Shown: in pieces, positions 8,922-17,272 of the stretch
Numbering within the stretch: position 1 is the stretch's first letter
Layout: each line of letters opens with the position of its first letter
Source of the DNA: WJMB01 sp964581465
Lineage (GTDB): Bacteria > RBG-13-66-14
Direction: 5' to 3'
Length of the DNA: 64,000 bases
Assembly (NCBI GenBank): GCA_964581465.1
Contig: CAZOOP010000010.1
Span: 1-64,000, forward strand
Program-made: the position numbers and the translations under genes
Notes under the pieces: model-generated
Told to the model about the DNA's origin: nothing
Databases searched by the model: none
Seen by the model: only the letters and a program-made list of their open reading frames with translations

Positions 8922-9500
8922 TTGGAGCGCGAACGCGAACTAGAACTGGTTCAGCGCGCCGTGGACGGAGACGAGCAGGCCTTCGCCGAGCTCGTTCACG
9001 CCACCCAGGGCCTGGTCTTTACCTGCTGTCTGAAGGTGCTGCGCAACCGCGAAGCCGCCGAGGAGGCCGCCAACGAAGCATATCTGCGCGCCTGGCGGGG
9101 TCTGGCCGGTTTCCGCGCCGAGGCCCGCTTCTCCAGTTGGATCTTTCGGATCGCACACAACGCCGCCGTGCGCATGGCCACCCGCAAGCGCATCAAGACC
9201 GTCTCGATGGACGATGAGGAGCACGTCGGACTGGCCAACGTCGCCCGCGAGGAGCCCCGGGCCGAGCGCCGTCTCGAAGGCCGCACCGAACTGGAACTCG
9301 TCCGCGAGTTGCTCGACGAGCTGCCCGAGAACCACCGCCGGGCCATCGAGCTGGCCTATCTGGACGGCGTTAGCTACGCCGCCGCCGCCGCCGCCCTGGG
9401 TTGCACCATCGGCACCGTCAAGACCTGGGTCCACCGCGGCCGCAAGAAGCTGCGCGAACTTTACCTCGAGGAGACCGGCCGCCCGGCACTCCAACGCTAA
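8922..9500 (+). CDS. ECF-type RNA polymerase sigma factor
   Basis: A sigma-70-family extracytoplasmic-function sigma factor of 192 residues. Region 2 is visible as ELVQRAVDGDEQAFAEL followed by a segment with AYLRAWRGLAGF and SSWIFRIAHNAA. Region 4 is LDELPENHRRAIEL, then a helix-turn-helix with AAAALGCTIGTVKTWVHRGR. I prefer the TTG at 8922 because AGGGGA lies eight bases upstream; the frame can also begin at TTG 8871, which has no ribosome site. The probable anti-sigma gene at 11207 is now separated from it by a palindromic element and an IS1595-like insertion. Its regulon cannot be told from this window. Confidence 0.93.
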   Translation: MERERELELVQRAVDGDEQAFAELVHATQGLVFTCCLKVLRNREAAEEAANEAYLRAWRGLAGFRAEARFSSWIFRIAHNAAVRMATRKRIKTVSMDDEEHVGLANVAREEPRAERRLEGRTELELVRELLDELPENHRRAIELAYLDGVSYAAAAAALGCTIGTVKTWVHRGRKKLRELYLEETGRPALQR

Positions 9501-9512
9501 ACCAAGCGCGAT

Positions 9513-9696
9513 CCCCGACGCCCCCGTACCCCACGGCAACCCACCGGCGAGAGGACGACGAGGCGTTGGCACGTTTCTTGCGAAGTCCCGCATCCCTCTC
9601 CACCAGACCGCCGCCCGCCCTGCTGCAAGAAACGTGCCAACGCCGGGCTACGCCGACAACTTTGGGCTTTCGGAGGGTGGGGCCGGGGCGTCGGGG
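9513..9696. repeat. Palindromic element copy 2
   Basis: The outer stem, CCCCGACGCCCC at 9513-9524, pairs with 9685-9696. The inner arms at 9562-9581 and 9625-9644 are perfect over 20 bp and hold GTTGGCACGTTTCTTGC facing inward. The loop (43 nt), read on the minus strand, begins AGCAGGGCG, like copies 5 and 6 on the plus strand, so this copy is inverted relative to them. It starts 12 bp after the sigma-factor stop. Confidence 0.88.
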
Positions 9697-9896
9697 AACG
9701 TCGCGGAGCCGACATCGACCAGTTAGCGGTGGGTGACGATGGAAACCGGCAAACGGCGCGACCGTCAACAGGCTCAGTGCAAGTGCAGGTGTCAGGCTAA
9801 CGGTATGCAATGAGTCGTACGTAGCGGGTATCCATAATGGAAGCTGATGGATGAGCCGCCGATAAGAGATTACTGTAAATGATCATGTTTGATTTA

Positions 9897-10567
9897 GGGA
9901 TTATCACCTAATTATGAACAAGCGCGAAGTAAACTCCTGAGGTAGTTCAGCGCGTTTTCGTCGTCGCGATGGTTGAAGCTGAACGACCTTTCTCTGCGAA
10001 AGAGCCTGTCGTTGCGTATGAAGCCGCCGTGGTAGGCTTTGAGGCGGCGTTTGGCGTAGCCTTAGAAGTTCTCGAGGCCGTTGATGTGCCCCTTGCCATT
10101 GACCAGGGTCTTGTCATGGTTGATGCGTTTGTGGTGGATGCCGTTGATCGAGAGTTTGTTATCGACCTTCCAGCCTTCGGTGTTGATGATTTATTCCACC
10201 TTGAGTTTTTCAACTCGGCCTCGCGATCGGCGGCGATGCGCTCGCGGATTCGCTTGTAGTAGCGATAAGCCGTATTGTGATGAATGCCCAGATCCTTGGC
10301 GACCCATGCCGCCGGGAGGCCGAGCCGGAACAGACGGGCTATCTCACTGCGATTTTCCGGCGGCGGCTCGTTGCGACACCCCCGGGGACGATGGCTGAAC
10401 AACTTGCCGCAGCGCTTGCACCTATGCCGCCCGTCGGCGCAGCGCTAGTTACACCTGGGACATTTGACGCCACATTGACCACTTTGCTTGTGGCGGGATA
10501 ACATACTAGTTCACGCTGATAAAATACCCTATTGGAATATCTGACGTTCATCTTATGTGATGATCCC
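9897..10567 (-). mobile_element. Decayed IS1595-like element, copy 1
   Basis: The ends are GGGATTATCACCTAATTAT and, inverted, GGGATCATCACATAAGATG. The flanks are TTGATTTA and TTGATTAA, an 8-bp target duplication with one mismatch; 8 bp is usual for the IS1595 family. On the minus strand it encodes pieces of an ISXO2-like transposase: a zinc-ribbon remnant (CADGRHRCKRCGKLF) with an in-frame stop, a helix-turn-helix (VAKDLGIHHNTAYRYYKR) and, in another frame, the C-terminal KRINHDKTLVNGKGHINGLEN. The region with the first catalytic Asp is missing, so the element cannot move by itself. At 671 bp it is shorter than a complete family member (about 1 kb). It splits the sigma/anti-sigma region. Confidence 0.82.
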
Positions 10568-10851
10568 TTGATTAATGCGTGTTGCGTCGGTGCGTTGTAT
10601 TTGTGTTTTAAGAATCGGTCGATCCATACTGGTAAACCGGTCTCAGGTGCAACAGGTGCGGATGCTCGACAATCAAGCCGCTCAGCGGGCGAAAAAGTTC
10701 GGGCGACTGAAACCACCGGGTCCGAAGGGGTATCCTAAGGGATGGACGAACTGTAAACACCGTTCAGAAAACGTTGCGGGATCAGGCGCTCGGATTCAGC
10801 AATCCCCCGCACCCGACAAGCAAACGCCCCGCGCTAACCAGAGGTCTGACC

Positions 10852-11169
10852 ATGGAGCCTCCCGATCTCCCCGAAACCGCCCAGAGTGAGCGTCGTGTTC
10901 GCAGTGGCCGTCCCAACCCGGCTTGGAGTGCGCTTGAAGCCGGTGAGAAACTGCGCGCCGAGCTGCTCGATGATCTCGACCTGATCTACGACGCCGTCGA
11001 GCGGACCCGTGGCAACCTTCACGATCTACCGAGCCGAGGCGGGCGCCGTCGCTGGATCGATGAGCGGTTGACAAGCTGCTCCCAGACAATCGAAGAAGCC
11101 CTCAACGGTCTGCTGGAAGACCCCCGGAGCGCGGCCTTCCGCCCCGTCGATCGCACTTACGGACTCTAA
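10852..11169 (+). CDS. Small charged protein of unknown function
   Basis: A 105-residue soluble, highly charged protein. The Shine-Dalgarno sequence AGAGGT six bases before the ATG supports the start. Residues about 28-60 (WSALEAGEKLRAELLDDLDL, then IYDAVERTRG) and 70-90 (IDERLTSCSQTIEEALNGL) look alpha-helical. It has no signal peptide, no metal motif and no domain I recognise. It sits 37 bp before the anti-sigma-like gene in the same direction, so the two are probably co-transcribed and it may belong to the same regulatory unit. Confidence 0.65.
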   Translation: MEPPDLPETAQSERRVRSGRPNPAWSALEAGEKLRAELLDDLDLIYDAVERTRGNLHDLPSRGGRRRWIDERLTSCSQTIEEALNGLLEDPRSAAFRPVDRTYGL

Positions 11170-11206
11170 ACCCGCCCAGGCCCCGCGGAGCCACTGGAGA
11201 ACGAAG

Positions 11207-11710
11207 ATGGACCTGCAGGAAGCCCTTGAGCAAATCGATCGCTACGTCGCCGGAGAGCTCAACGCGGAGGTTCGGGCCAAGATCGAGGCCCTCAGCGACG
11301 AGAACTCCGAGCTGCGCCGGGCGCTGCGCGCCGCCCAACGTATTCAACGCCTTCTCGGCGAGGCCGTCCTCGACGAGGCTCCGGTCAGCCTGGCCGTTCG
11401 GGTGCTCAAGCAGGTCAAGGCCGAGGGACGACCCAAGGTGGTCATCCCCCGTCAGCGACGCAGCCACCGCTCGATCTGGGTGTTGGTCACCGGAGTGGCC
11501 CTGGCCCTGGGCATCGGCTTGGTGGCCCTGCTTCCCGGCATCGCCGAGGCCCTGGGTGTTCAGGTCGCCGAGGGCGATGTGGCCCCCTTCGTCCACTGGA
11601 TCCCCGTCGGCGCCGCCCTGGGCTTCGCCCTGTTCTCGGTGGTGCGCACGCTGATCCACCTCAAGCAGGACCGGGCACTGCGGCGCTACGCCAAACAGAG
11701 CGATTCCTGA
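11207..11710 (+). CDS. Probable membrane-bound anti-sigma factor
   Basis: A 167-residue protein. The N-terminal cytosolic part (residues 1-85) has the pattern of anti-sigma domains: IDRYVAGELNAEVRAKIEAL, then SELRRALRAAQRIQRLLGEA. It is followed by a basic stretch (RQRRSHRS), a membrane segment at about 90-110 (IWVLVTGVALALGIGLVALL) and another at about 128-147. The zinc-binding HxxxCxxC motif of classic ZAS domains is absent. GGAG seven bases before the ATG supports the start. Together with the ECF sigma factor at 8922 it forms a plausible pair; in most such loci the two genes are adjacent, whereas here an insertion and a small gene lie between them. The pairing is inferred from position and pattern, not from clear homology. 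Confidence 0.6.
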   Translation: MDLQEALEQIDRYVAGELNAEVRAKIEALSDENSELRRALRAAQRIQRLLGEAVLDEAPVSLAVRVLKQVKAEGRPKVVIPRQRRSHRSIWVLVTGVALALGIGLVALLPGIAEALGVQVAEGDVAPFVHWIPVGAALGFALFSVVRTLIHLKQDRALRRYAKQSDS

Positions 11711-11733
11711 GCGATATGACTATCGATAGAGCG

Positions 11734-11761
11734 ACGGGCGGGTTCGAAACCCGCCCGTTTT
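11734..11761 (+). terminator. Terminator after the anti-sigma-like gene
   Basis: ACGGGCGGGTT pairs with AACCCGCCCGT around a CGA loop, followed by TTTT. It is 24 bp after the stop. Confidence 0.88.
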
Positions 11762-12235
11762 CGTGCCCCGTTGCTGTTCGACAAACACTCTTCCGGAGAC
11801 GCTGAAGGAGTCACCCGACTTCCAGTTGCATACATTCGCCTGGTTGGAGGCGTGCTGAGCGCCCCGAAGCCGGATGTCTCACCTTCGCTAAATGGCATGT
11901 CGATATTCCCGGAGAACCAGGAAGACGAACCCCACCTGAGTTATCGGGAAGCAGCGAGCAATGAAACGGTCTCTCTGTGCGGCAAAACCCCTTGCCGGAG
12001 TAGTTGGGGACGGCTCGGTGGCNNNNNNNNNNNNNNNNNNNNNNNNNNNNNNNNNNNNNNNNNNNNNNNNNNNNNNNNNNNNNNNNNNNNNNNNNNNNNN
12101 NNNNNNNNNNNNNNNNNNNNNNTGTGCGAATGCGGTCGGGAGGGTGAGGGTTGCAATGCTAAAACCCCTTGCCGGAGTAGTTGGGGACGGCTCGGTGGCT
12201 GTGCGAATGCGGTCGGGAGGGTGAGGGTTGCAATG
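11762..12235. other. Intergenic region with tandem array and assembly gap
   Basis: No gene is seen in 11762-11980. The rest is the 77-bp tandem array (11982-12235), interrupted by 100 N. Confidence 0.7.
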
Positions 12236-12257
12236 CTAAAACCCCTTGCCGGAGAAC
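11982..12257. repeat. 77-bp tandem repeat broken by a scaffold gap
   Basis: Copies of a 77-bp unit: the landmark GCAATGCTAAAACCCCTTGC occurs at 12153 and again at 12230, and a further partial copy ends at the left edge of the gap (12022). The right-most unit runs into the 3' end of the minus-strand gene 12236-12544, because CTAAAACCCCTTGCCGGAG is the complement of its last codons and stop. The array therefore contains repeated copies of that gene's 3' end. The gap of exactly 100 N is probably an array too long to assemble. Confidence 0.85.
12023..12122. other. Assembly gap, 100 N
   Basis: One hundred N inside the 77-bp tandem array; a conventional gap of unknown true size. Confidence 0.99.
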
Positions 12258-12544
12258 CAGGGCAGACCGGAGACGTCGAAGTAGAAGTCGCGCTCGTAGC
12301 CGCACTCGGCGCAGACGGCGCTGATGACGTCGTAGGGCTCGTCTTCGTTGAACCGCAGGGACTGCATCGCATCATCGAAGGCGGCGTGGCCGCACTCCGG
12401 GCAGACGGCGGAGTAGACGTAGTCGTACTCCTCGGCGATGGCGGTGACGGGGACAGCGTCGGCGAAGCCGGTGGCGGTGGGGGCGTCTTCGGCGGCGGTG
12501 ACCAGCAGGGTCAGGGCCGCGAGCAGCAGCAGAAGGGTCTTCAT
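12236..12544 (-). CDS. Small exported zinc-ribbon protein
   Basis: A 102-residue protein with a signal peptide (MKTLLLLLAALTLLVTAAE, likely cut near residue 18) and two CxxC pairs, CPECG and CAECG, about 35 residues apart, as in a zinc ribbon. The body (EEYDYVYSAVCPECG, then YDVISAVCAECG, then DFYFDVSG) is clearly related to its upstream neighbour at 12541-12849, which lacks the signal peptide, so the two arose by duplication. The start overlaps the neighbour's stop (ATGA), showing translational coupling. The last codons form the beginning of the 77-bp tandem repeat downstream. Function unknown. Confidence 0.8.
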   Translation of the reverse strand: MKTLLLLLAALTLLVTAAEDAPTATGFADAVPVTAIAEEYDYVYSAVCPECGHAAFDDAMQSLRFNEDEPYDVISAVCAECGYERDFYFDVSGLPWFSGKGF

Positions 12545-12849
12545 CGTTCTCCCTTCCGGCGGCCGAAGACGGCCACCAAGTTGAAGAAGAAACGCCGGGG
12601 GGTGCCGCAGCCGTTGCAGATGCAGACGAAGATGTCCATAGGTTCGCCCCGTGAATTCTCGTGGCGGTGATCGGAGATGATGCGGTAGCGTCCATGGCAG
12701 TCCGGACAGCGCTGGGCGTCGATGTAGCGGTACTCCTCGGCCAGGCTGAACACGTGGCGGGCGTTGCGGATGTCGGCGGCGGGCAGCTCGAGGCTGCGCC
12801 GCTCGATGAAGCGGTCGAGAAACTTCTTCCAGTTGCCGTCGGAGTCCAT
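12541..12849 (-). CDS. Small zinc-ribbon protein, paralogue of its downstream neighbour
   Basis: A 102-residue cytosolic protein. CPDC and CNGC pairs (RCPDCHGRY and CICNGCGTP) suggest one structural zinc. The pattern AEEYRYIDAQRCPDC, then DIFVCICNGCG, then RRFFFNL matches the neighbour at 12236-12544 closely. The N-terminal 30 residues are helical and charged. The start at 12849 is 20 bp after the end of the prepilin-like gene, and the three minus-strand genes 12870, 12541 and 12236 are spaced as one operon. No function can be assigned. Confidence 0.75.
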   Translation of the reverse strand: MDSDGNWKKFLDRFIERRSLELPAADIRNARHVFSLAEEYRYIDAQRCPDCHGRYRIISDHRHENSRGEPMDIFVCICNGCGTPRRFFFNLVAVFGRRKGER

Positions 12850-12869
12850 CACGGTCTCCCTGCGGTCGG

Positions 12870-14864
12870 CTAATCGCCGGTGCCCGGAGCGAAGACGCCG
12901 CCCAGGCCCAGGCTGTACATGCAACTGACGTTCTCGGAAGCACCGGCGGCGCGGGCGCCGTAGAAGACGATCTCGCCGGGGTGGGCGCTGCCCAGCCAGA
13001 GGCGCAACCTGCCGCCACGCGGGTTGTCGGTGCTCACCAGGTAGCGGCTCTCGATGAAGCGGTCGCGGATCCACAGCGGCGGCGTGGCGGTGTCGTCGAA
13101 GAGCAGGTAAAGGTGGACCCGGTTGTCCACGCGCAGGCTGCCCAGGTACTCGCGACCCAGCTCGGTCTCGCCCAGGCCCTTGTCGCGGTCGGCGTTGGCG
13201 GCCAGCACCCACAGCGGGGCGCGGTAGGAGTCGGGCAGGGCGGTGGCGACGTAGCGCTCGTCGGTGTAGGGGGCTGCGCCGACCTCGAGGCGTCCCAGCC
13301 GGTAGTACTCGCGCCAGCGCGAGGCGTAGCGGGAGCCGGTTACCACCAGCTCTCCGGCGAAGTAGGCGGTGGGAGTCAGCAGGGTGTGGACGCCCCAGCG
13401 TCGTCCGGTGCCGTCGGCGGCCAGCAGGGCCAACCGGGCGCCGGCCAGGCTGGACTGCAACGCTCCGGGACGCTGGGTGAAGCGCAGGACCAGCTCGCCT
13501 ACCTCACCGGGAGCCAGGACGAGGGATTCGGTCAGCCGGACGGCCTCGCCGGACTCCAGGCCGTCCTCGGTGGTGAAGAGGCGTCGTCCGTTGAAATCCA
13601 CGGCGCGCAGCAGCAGTCCCGGGCGGTCCCAGGCCGGTCGCAGCTCGTTAAGCTCCAGGGCGGCGTCGCCGCCGTTGGTCAGCCAGAAGGCCCCGGCGCG
13701 GGGGTCCTCGGCGGTCACGTAGGCCGGGTGGGTGGTGTCCAGCAGCAGGGCCGGGCCTCCGTTGCCGGCCACCTCGACCATCAGGGCGTCGGAGCCCAAC
13801 TGGTTGCGGTTGTCGATCGCCAGGGCGTAGAGCAGGTGGTGTCCATCGGCGGCGGCGTACTCCCCGGCCAGGGGATTCCAGCTCCCGCCGGGAATCTCAT
13901 AGGGGGCGTAGCCGTCGGCACCCAGGACCCGATCGTCCAGGTAGAACTCGACCTGGCGCACGGTGCCGTCGGTGTCCACCGCCGCGGCGCCCACCGGGGT
14001 CGGTCCGCCCAGGCGCGCTCCGGCGGCCGGGGAGTCGAAGTAGACGATGGGATCGCCGATGCCCGCGCCCCGGAGCTCGGCGGCGGCGCCTTGATCGACG
14101 AGTTCGGGCGGACCGGCGACGGGGGCGCCTTCGCCGGGGACGGCGGGGCCGCCGGAACCGGCGAGCTCCTCGCCCGTGGGAAAGACTCCGCCGGCGGAGC
14201 CGCTCAGACCGCCCACCGCCAGGTTGCGCGGGCTGACCTGGGTGGTCACGACCACGGGTTCACCGGCCGCCGGGGTGTAGAGCTCCAGCCGCACTGCGAT
14301 GCTTCGGATGCGGGACCGCGTCAGGTGACCGGTTTCGTCGTCGGTCAGCGCGGCGTAGTCCAGGCCCTCGCCCCGGGAGTCCAGGTAGGTCAGGTCGAAG
14401 TCGCGGACGTCGCCGCTGAGCGTCCGGCTCAAACGGCCCAGCGTCTCGCCGGGATACTGGACCTCGGCGCTGAGAATGCCGCCGGGCAGCAGGCGGAAGC
14501 CCCGGCGCTCGGCGGTGTCCTCGGCGTCGCCGTCGGGCGGCGCGTCGGTCTCGTCGCCGGTCAGGTCGGCGGCGATGGTGATCGCCCCGGGTGCGGCCTC
14601 GGGCACGGCCTCGAAGAGTCCGGCGCCGGTCGGGTCGGCCCCGGCGTCGACCAGGGCGGTGTTGATCGCGGCGATCGCCTGACGGGCCTGGCGCTCCAGG
14701 CGGGCACGCTCGTTGGTGGCCGAGTAGCCGCGCCCGGCTCCGGAGAGGATCAGCATGATCGGCACCAGGATGATGGCGAAGACGGCCATGGCGATCAGCA
14801 GCTCGACCAGGGTCATCCCGGCTTCGTCGGGTCTGTCGCGCCGGACTGTCGGGGGGAGCTTCAT
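12870..14864 (-). CDS. PilW-like prepilin with a very large C-terminal region
   Basis: A 664-residue protein with a type IV prepilin signature: a 16-residue basic leader ending in Gly, then MTLVELLIAMAVFAIILVPI with Glu at +5, the cleavage and methylation signal used by PilD-type peptidases. PilW-like minor pilins are typically 200-400 residues; here about 450 extra residues follow. Residues about 270-360 contain DSPAAGARLGGPTPVGA and VDTDGTVRQVEFYLDDRVLG, an Ig-like (Big) domain pattern, and a beta-rich region follows. It is probably a surface or pseudopilus-tip component. No other pilus gene is in the window. The two small zinc-ribbon genes follow in the same direction. Confidence 0.8.
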   Translation of the reverse strand: MKLPPTVRRDRPDEAGMTLVELLIAMAVFAIILVPIMLILSGAGRGYSATNERARLERQARQAIAAINTALVDAGADPTGAGLFEAVPEAAPGAITIAADLTGDETDAPPDGDAEDTAERRGFRLLPGGILSAEVQYPGETLGRLSRTLSGDVRDFDLTYLDSRGEGLDYAALTDDETGHLTRSRIRSIAVRLELYTPAAGEPVVVTTQVSPRNLAVGGLSGSAGGVFPTGEELAGSGGPAVPGEGAPVAGPPELVDQGAAAELRGAGIGDPIVYFDSPAAGARLGGPTPVGAAAVDTDGTVRQVEFYLDDRVLGADGYAPYEIPGGSWNPLAGEYAAADGHHLLYALAIDNRNQLGSDALMVEVAGNGGPALLLDTTHPAYVTAEDPRAGAFWLTNGGDAALELNELRPAWDRPGLLLRAVDFNGRRLFTTEDGLESGEAVRLTESLVLAPGEVGELVLRFTQRPGALQSSLAGARLALLAADGTGRRWGVHTLLTPTAYFAGELVVTGSRYASRWREYYRLGRLEVGAAPYTDERYVATALPDSYRAPLWVLAANADRDKGLGETELGREYLGSLRVDNRVHLYLLFDDTATPPLWIRDRFIESRYLVSTDNPRGGRLRLWLGSAHPGEIVFYGARAAGASENVSCMYSLGLGGVFAPGTGD

Positions 14865-15130
14865 GGCGCTGTCGGGGTCCTCGCTAGATCGTGATCGGCT
14901 TGAACGTCCGCGCCGATCGATCGTGATGGTCGGCGTGGGCTATGAGCGACCGCGGTGCGGGAGGTTCCGGCTTCAAAAAGGCGCGGGGGCGCCTTGAGAT
15001 GTTGATTGGCGGGAGTTTACCGGTTTCGCTTTTCCTGCCGACGAGGGCTCGCTCCCCGGTTCATCGGGGCCGCTGGACAGGGAGCGGCCTCCACGGATCG
15101 CTATCACAACTGGAGCCTTCGGCACGTGGC

Positions 15131-16453
15131 CTAGCCCGTCTCGACCAGCTCGCCCTTCTCGGCCACCACCCGTCCGCCGACGATGGTGCCAACGGCGCGT
15201 CCACTCAGCTCCCGCCCGGCGAAGGGAGTGTTGGCGCCTTTGCTGACGAAGTCCGCCGGGTCGACGGTCCAGCGCAGACCCCGGTCGATGATCGTCACGT
15301 CGCCCACGGATCCCGGCACCAGGCCGCCCCGACCGGGCAGGTCCAAGCGTCGGGCCGGATTGGTCGACAGCTTGGCCACGGCTTGGGCGAAAGAGAGGTG
15401 ACCGGGCTCGACCAGCTCGGTCAAGGTCAGGCCCAGCATCGTTTCCAGCCCGACCACGCCGAAGGGCGCCCGCTGGATCGGCAGGTCCTTCTCGGCCGTG
15501 GTGTGCGGAGCGTGGTCGCTGGCGATGACCTCGAGGGTGCCGTCGACCAGGCCGGCGACGACGGCGCGGCGGTCCTCCGGCGAGCGGATCGGCGGGTTCA
15601 TCTTCATCCGGGCGTCGAAGGAGGGAGCCAGGACGGAGGTGTCCAGAGCGAAATGGTGTGGGGCGGCCTCGGCGGAGAGATCGCAACCCAGGGCTTTATA
15701 GCGCCGGATCAGCTCGACGGAGCGCAGCGTGGAGACGTGGTCGATGTGCAGAGCCACTCCGGCGCGCCGGGCCAGCAGAATGTCGCGGACCGTTCCGACC
15801 TCCTCGGCCTCGGGGGGGATGGGCTCCAGACCGGAGAGGGTGGCGAAGGCGCCCTCGCTGACAACGCCGCCGGCGGAGAGCAGCTCGTCCTCGGCGTGGC
15901 TGATGACCAGGAAGCCCAGGTCGCGGGCGTAGGACAGGGCTCCGGCCAGCAAGGAGGCGCCGTGGACCGGGTGGCCGTCGTCGGAGACGGCCACGGCGCC
16001 GGCTTCGCGCAACTCGTGGAAGGGCGCCACGCCCAGGCTGGCCAGCCCCCGGGTGACCGCGGCGATGGGGAAGACGTTGACCAGGCCCTGGTAGTCGGCG
16101 ACGAAGCGCACGTACTCCAGTGCGGCCTCGTTGTCGATGAACTGGCCGGTGTTGGCTTTGCAGGCGATGGAGGTGAAGCCACCGGCGGCCGCGGCCCGGG
16201 TTCCGGTGCGGATGGTCTCCTTGCCCTCCAGGCCGGGCTCGCGCAGGTGGACGTGCATATCGATGAGTCCGGGGACGACGAAGAGGCCCCGACAGTCGAT
16301 TGTCCGGCAGGCCGACCGATGAAGACCCCGCTCGACCACCGCCACCCGGCCGTCCTCGATCAGCATATCGCTGACGGCGTATAGCCCCACCGCCGGATCG
16401 ACGATGGTGCCGCCCTTGAGCAACAGCGACGGGACCGGGGCCTTGGGTTTCAC
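15131..16453 (-). CDS. pyrC: Dihydroorotase
   Basis: Pyrimidine biosynthesis: cyclises N-carbamoyl-aspartate to dihydroorotate. Metal-binding and catalytic motifs are present: DMHVHLREPG (HxH and Arg), histidines in VISHAED and LHIDHVS, and Asp in IASDHAPH. The usual MPNT after the second strand is KANTGQ, which keeps the Asn. I chose GTG at 16453 (VKPKAPVPSLLLKGG) because GGAG lies five bases upstream and the resulting 440 residues fit the family; the frame is open to ATGs at 16483, 16501 and 16600, none with a ribosome site. It is a class I, PyrC/AllB-like amidohydrolase. No pyrB is adjacent. Confidence 0.93.
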   Translation of the reverse strand: MKPKAPVPSLLLKGGTIVDPAVGLYAVSDMLIEDGRVAVVERGLHRSACRTIDCRGLFVVPGLIDMHVHLREPGLEGKETIRTGTRAAAAGGFTSIACKANTGQFIDNEAALEYVRFVADYQGLVNVFPIAAVTRGLASLGVAPFHELREAGAVAVSDDGHPVHGASLLAGALSYARDLGFLVISHAEDELLSAGGVVSEGAFATLSGLEPIPPEAEEVGTVRDILLARRAGVALHIDHVSTLRSVELIRRYKALGCDLSAEAAPHHFALDTSVLAPSFDARMKMNPPIRSPEDRRAVVAGLVDGTLEVIASDHAPHTTAEKDLPIQRAPFGVVGLETMLGLTLTELVEPGHLSFAQAVAKLSTNPARRLDLPGRGGLVPGSVGDVTIIDRGLRWTVDPADFVSKGANTPFAGRELSGRAVGTIVGGRVVAEKGELVETG

Positions 16454-17272
16454 TCTCGCTCCACGGATTGGAGGACGGAGCATCGTGGGTCGGAAAAACA
16501 TCGGGCGGCCGCCGCGGCCTGATCGACTGCCCGCTGCGGATCCTTTGAATTGAGCCCTTGGGCTGATTGGTGCAGGTCCCCGACGGCTGGGAACTATCAT
16601 CCAGCGGCGACGATGTCGCCTGCCTCTTCCTCAGCGGTGCGGACGATCCACTAGAGCAGGCTGCCCGCGATGATAGTGCCCGGGACTCACTTTCTCAGCG
16701 TGTTTCGATGGATTATTCTTGCCTGGCTCGTCGTATGCCGGCAGTGCAGCATAGACGAGAAACGAGCGTGGGCTGGAGCCTTCGCTTGAGCTGCTCCGTG
16801 CGGGCGGCGGTTGATTCACCTTCCCGGTTATCGGCGTCCCGGCATCGTTGATCAATCCCCAGCGCCTGGCCGATTCGGTGGTCCGAGAAGGCGAAGTGTG
16901 CTTGACGGCGTTCAACAACAGGGGATCATCACCTGAAACTGAATCTACGTCGAAAACTCAACAGAGCGGCATTTGGATTAGTAGTACTGACTACGACCTC
17001 ATGAGAGGCTTTAGCTCGACGAGGCGAAGAGTTGCTATACCTGCCAAGACAGCTATTTGAGAACAGTCAGTTTCCCCCATGGCTGGCAAGCTCAGGGGGC
17101 GAGATTGGATGCGGGGCTTACAGACTCTCAGCGTCCTCAGAGGCGCAAGTCTGGTTTTGTGCCACCAGGCCACACATGGATTGTGACAGCTTACGCAGCT
17201 ATCAAGCGCATCATAACAAGCTATTGTCGATAGATACCTGTTCCGGCGCTTGTGATAATCCCAATCACAGAC
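16454..17272. other. pyrC/ispA intergenic region
   Basis: There is no gene on either strand. The second half is a MITE-like element (16922-17262) that ends 11 bp before the ispA stop codon. Confidence 0.6.
16922..17262. mobile_element. MITE-like element with IS1595-type ends
   Basis: The left end GGGATCATCACC and the inverted right end GGGATTATCACAAGC match the ends of the IS1595-like elements. The 8-bp flanks AACAACAG and AATCACAG agree at six positions, consistent with a decayed target duplication. The 341-bp interior has no transposase coding. I infer a non-autonomous derivative moved by an IS1595-type transposase. Confidence 0.5.

Noticed and set aside
11982..12257. Tandem arrays as CRISPR
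   Set aside because: Units of 77-78 bp are repeated without unique spacers, repeats are not palindromic in the CRISPR sense, and no cas gene is present.
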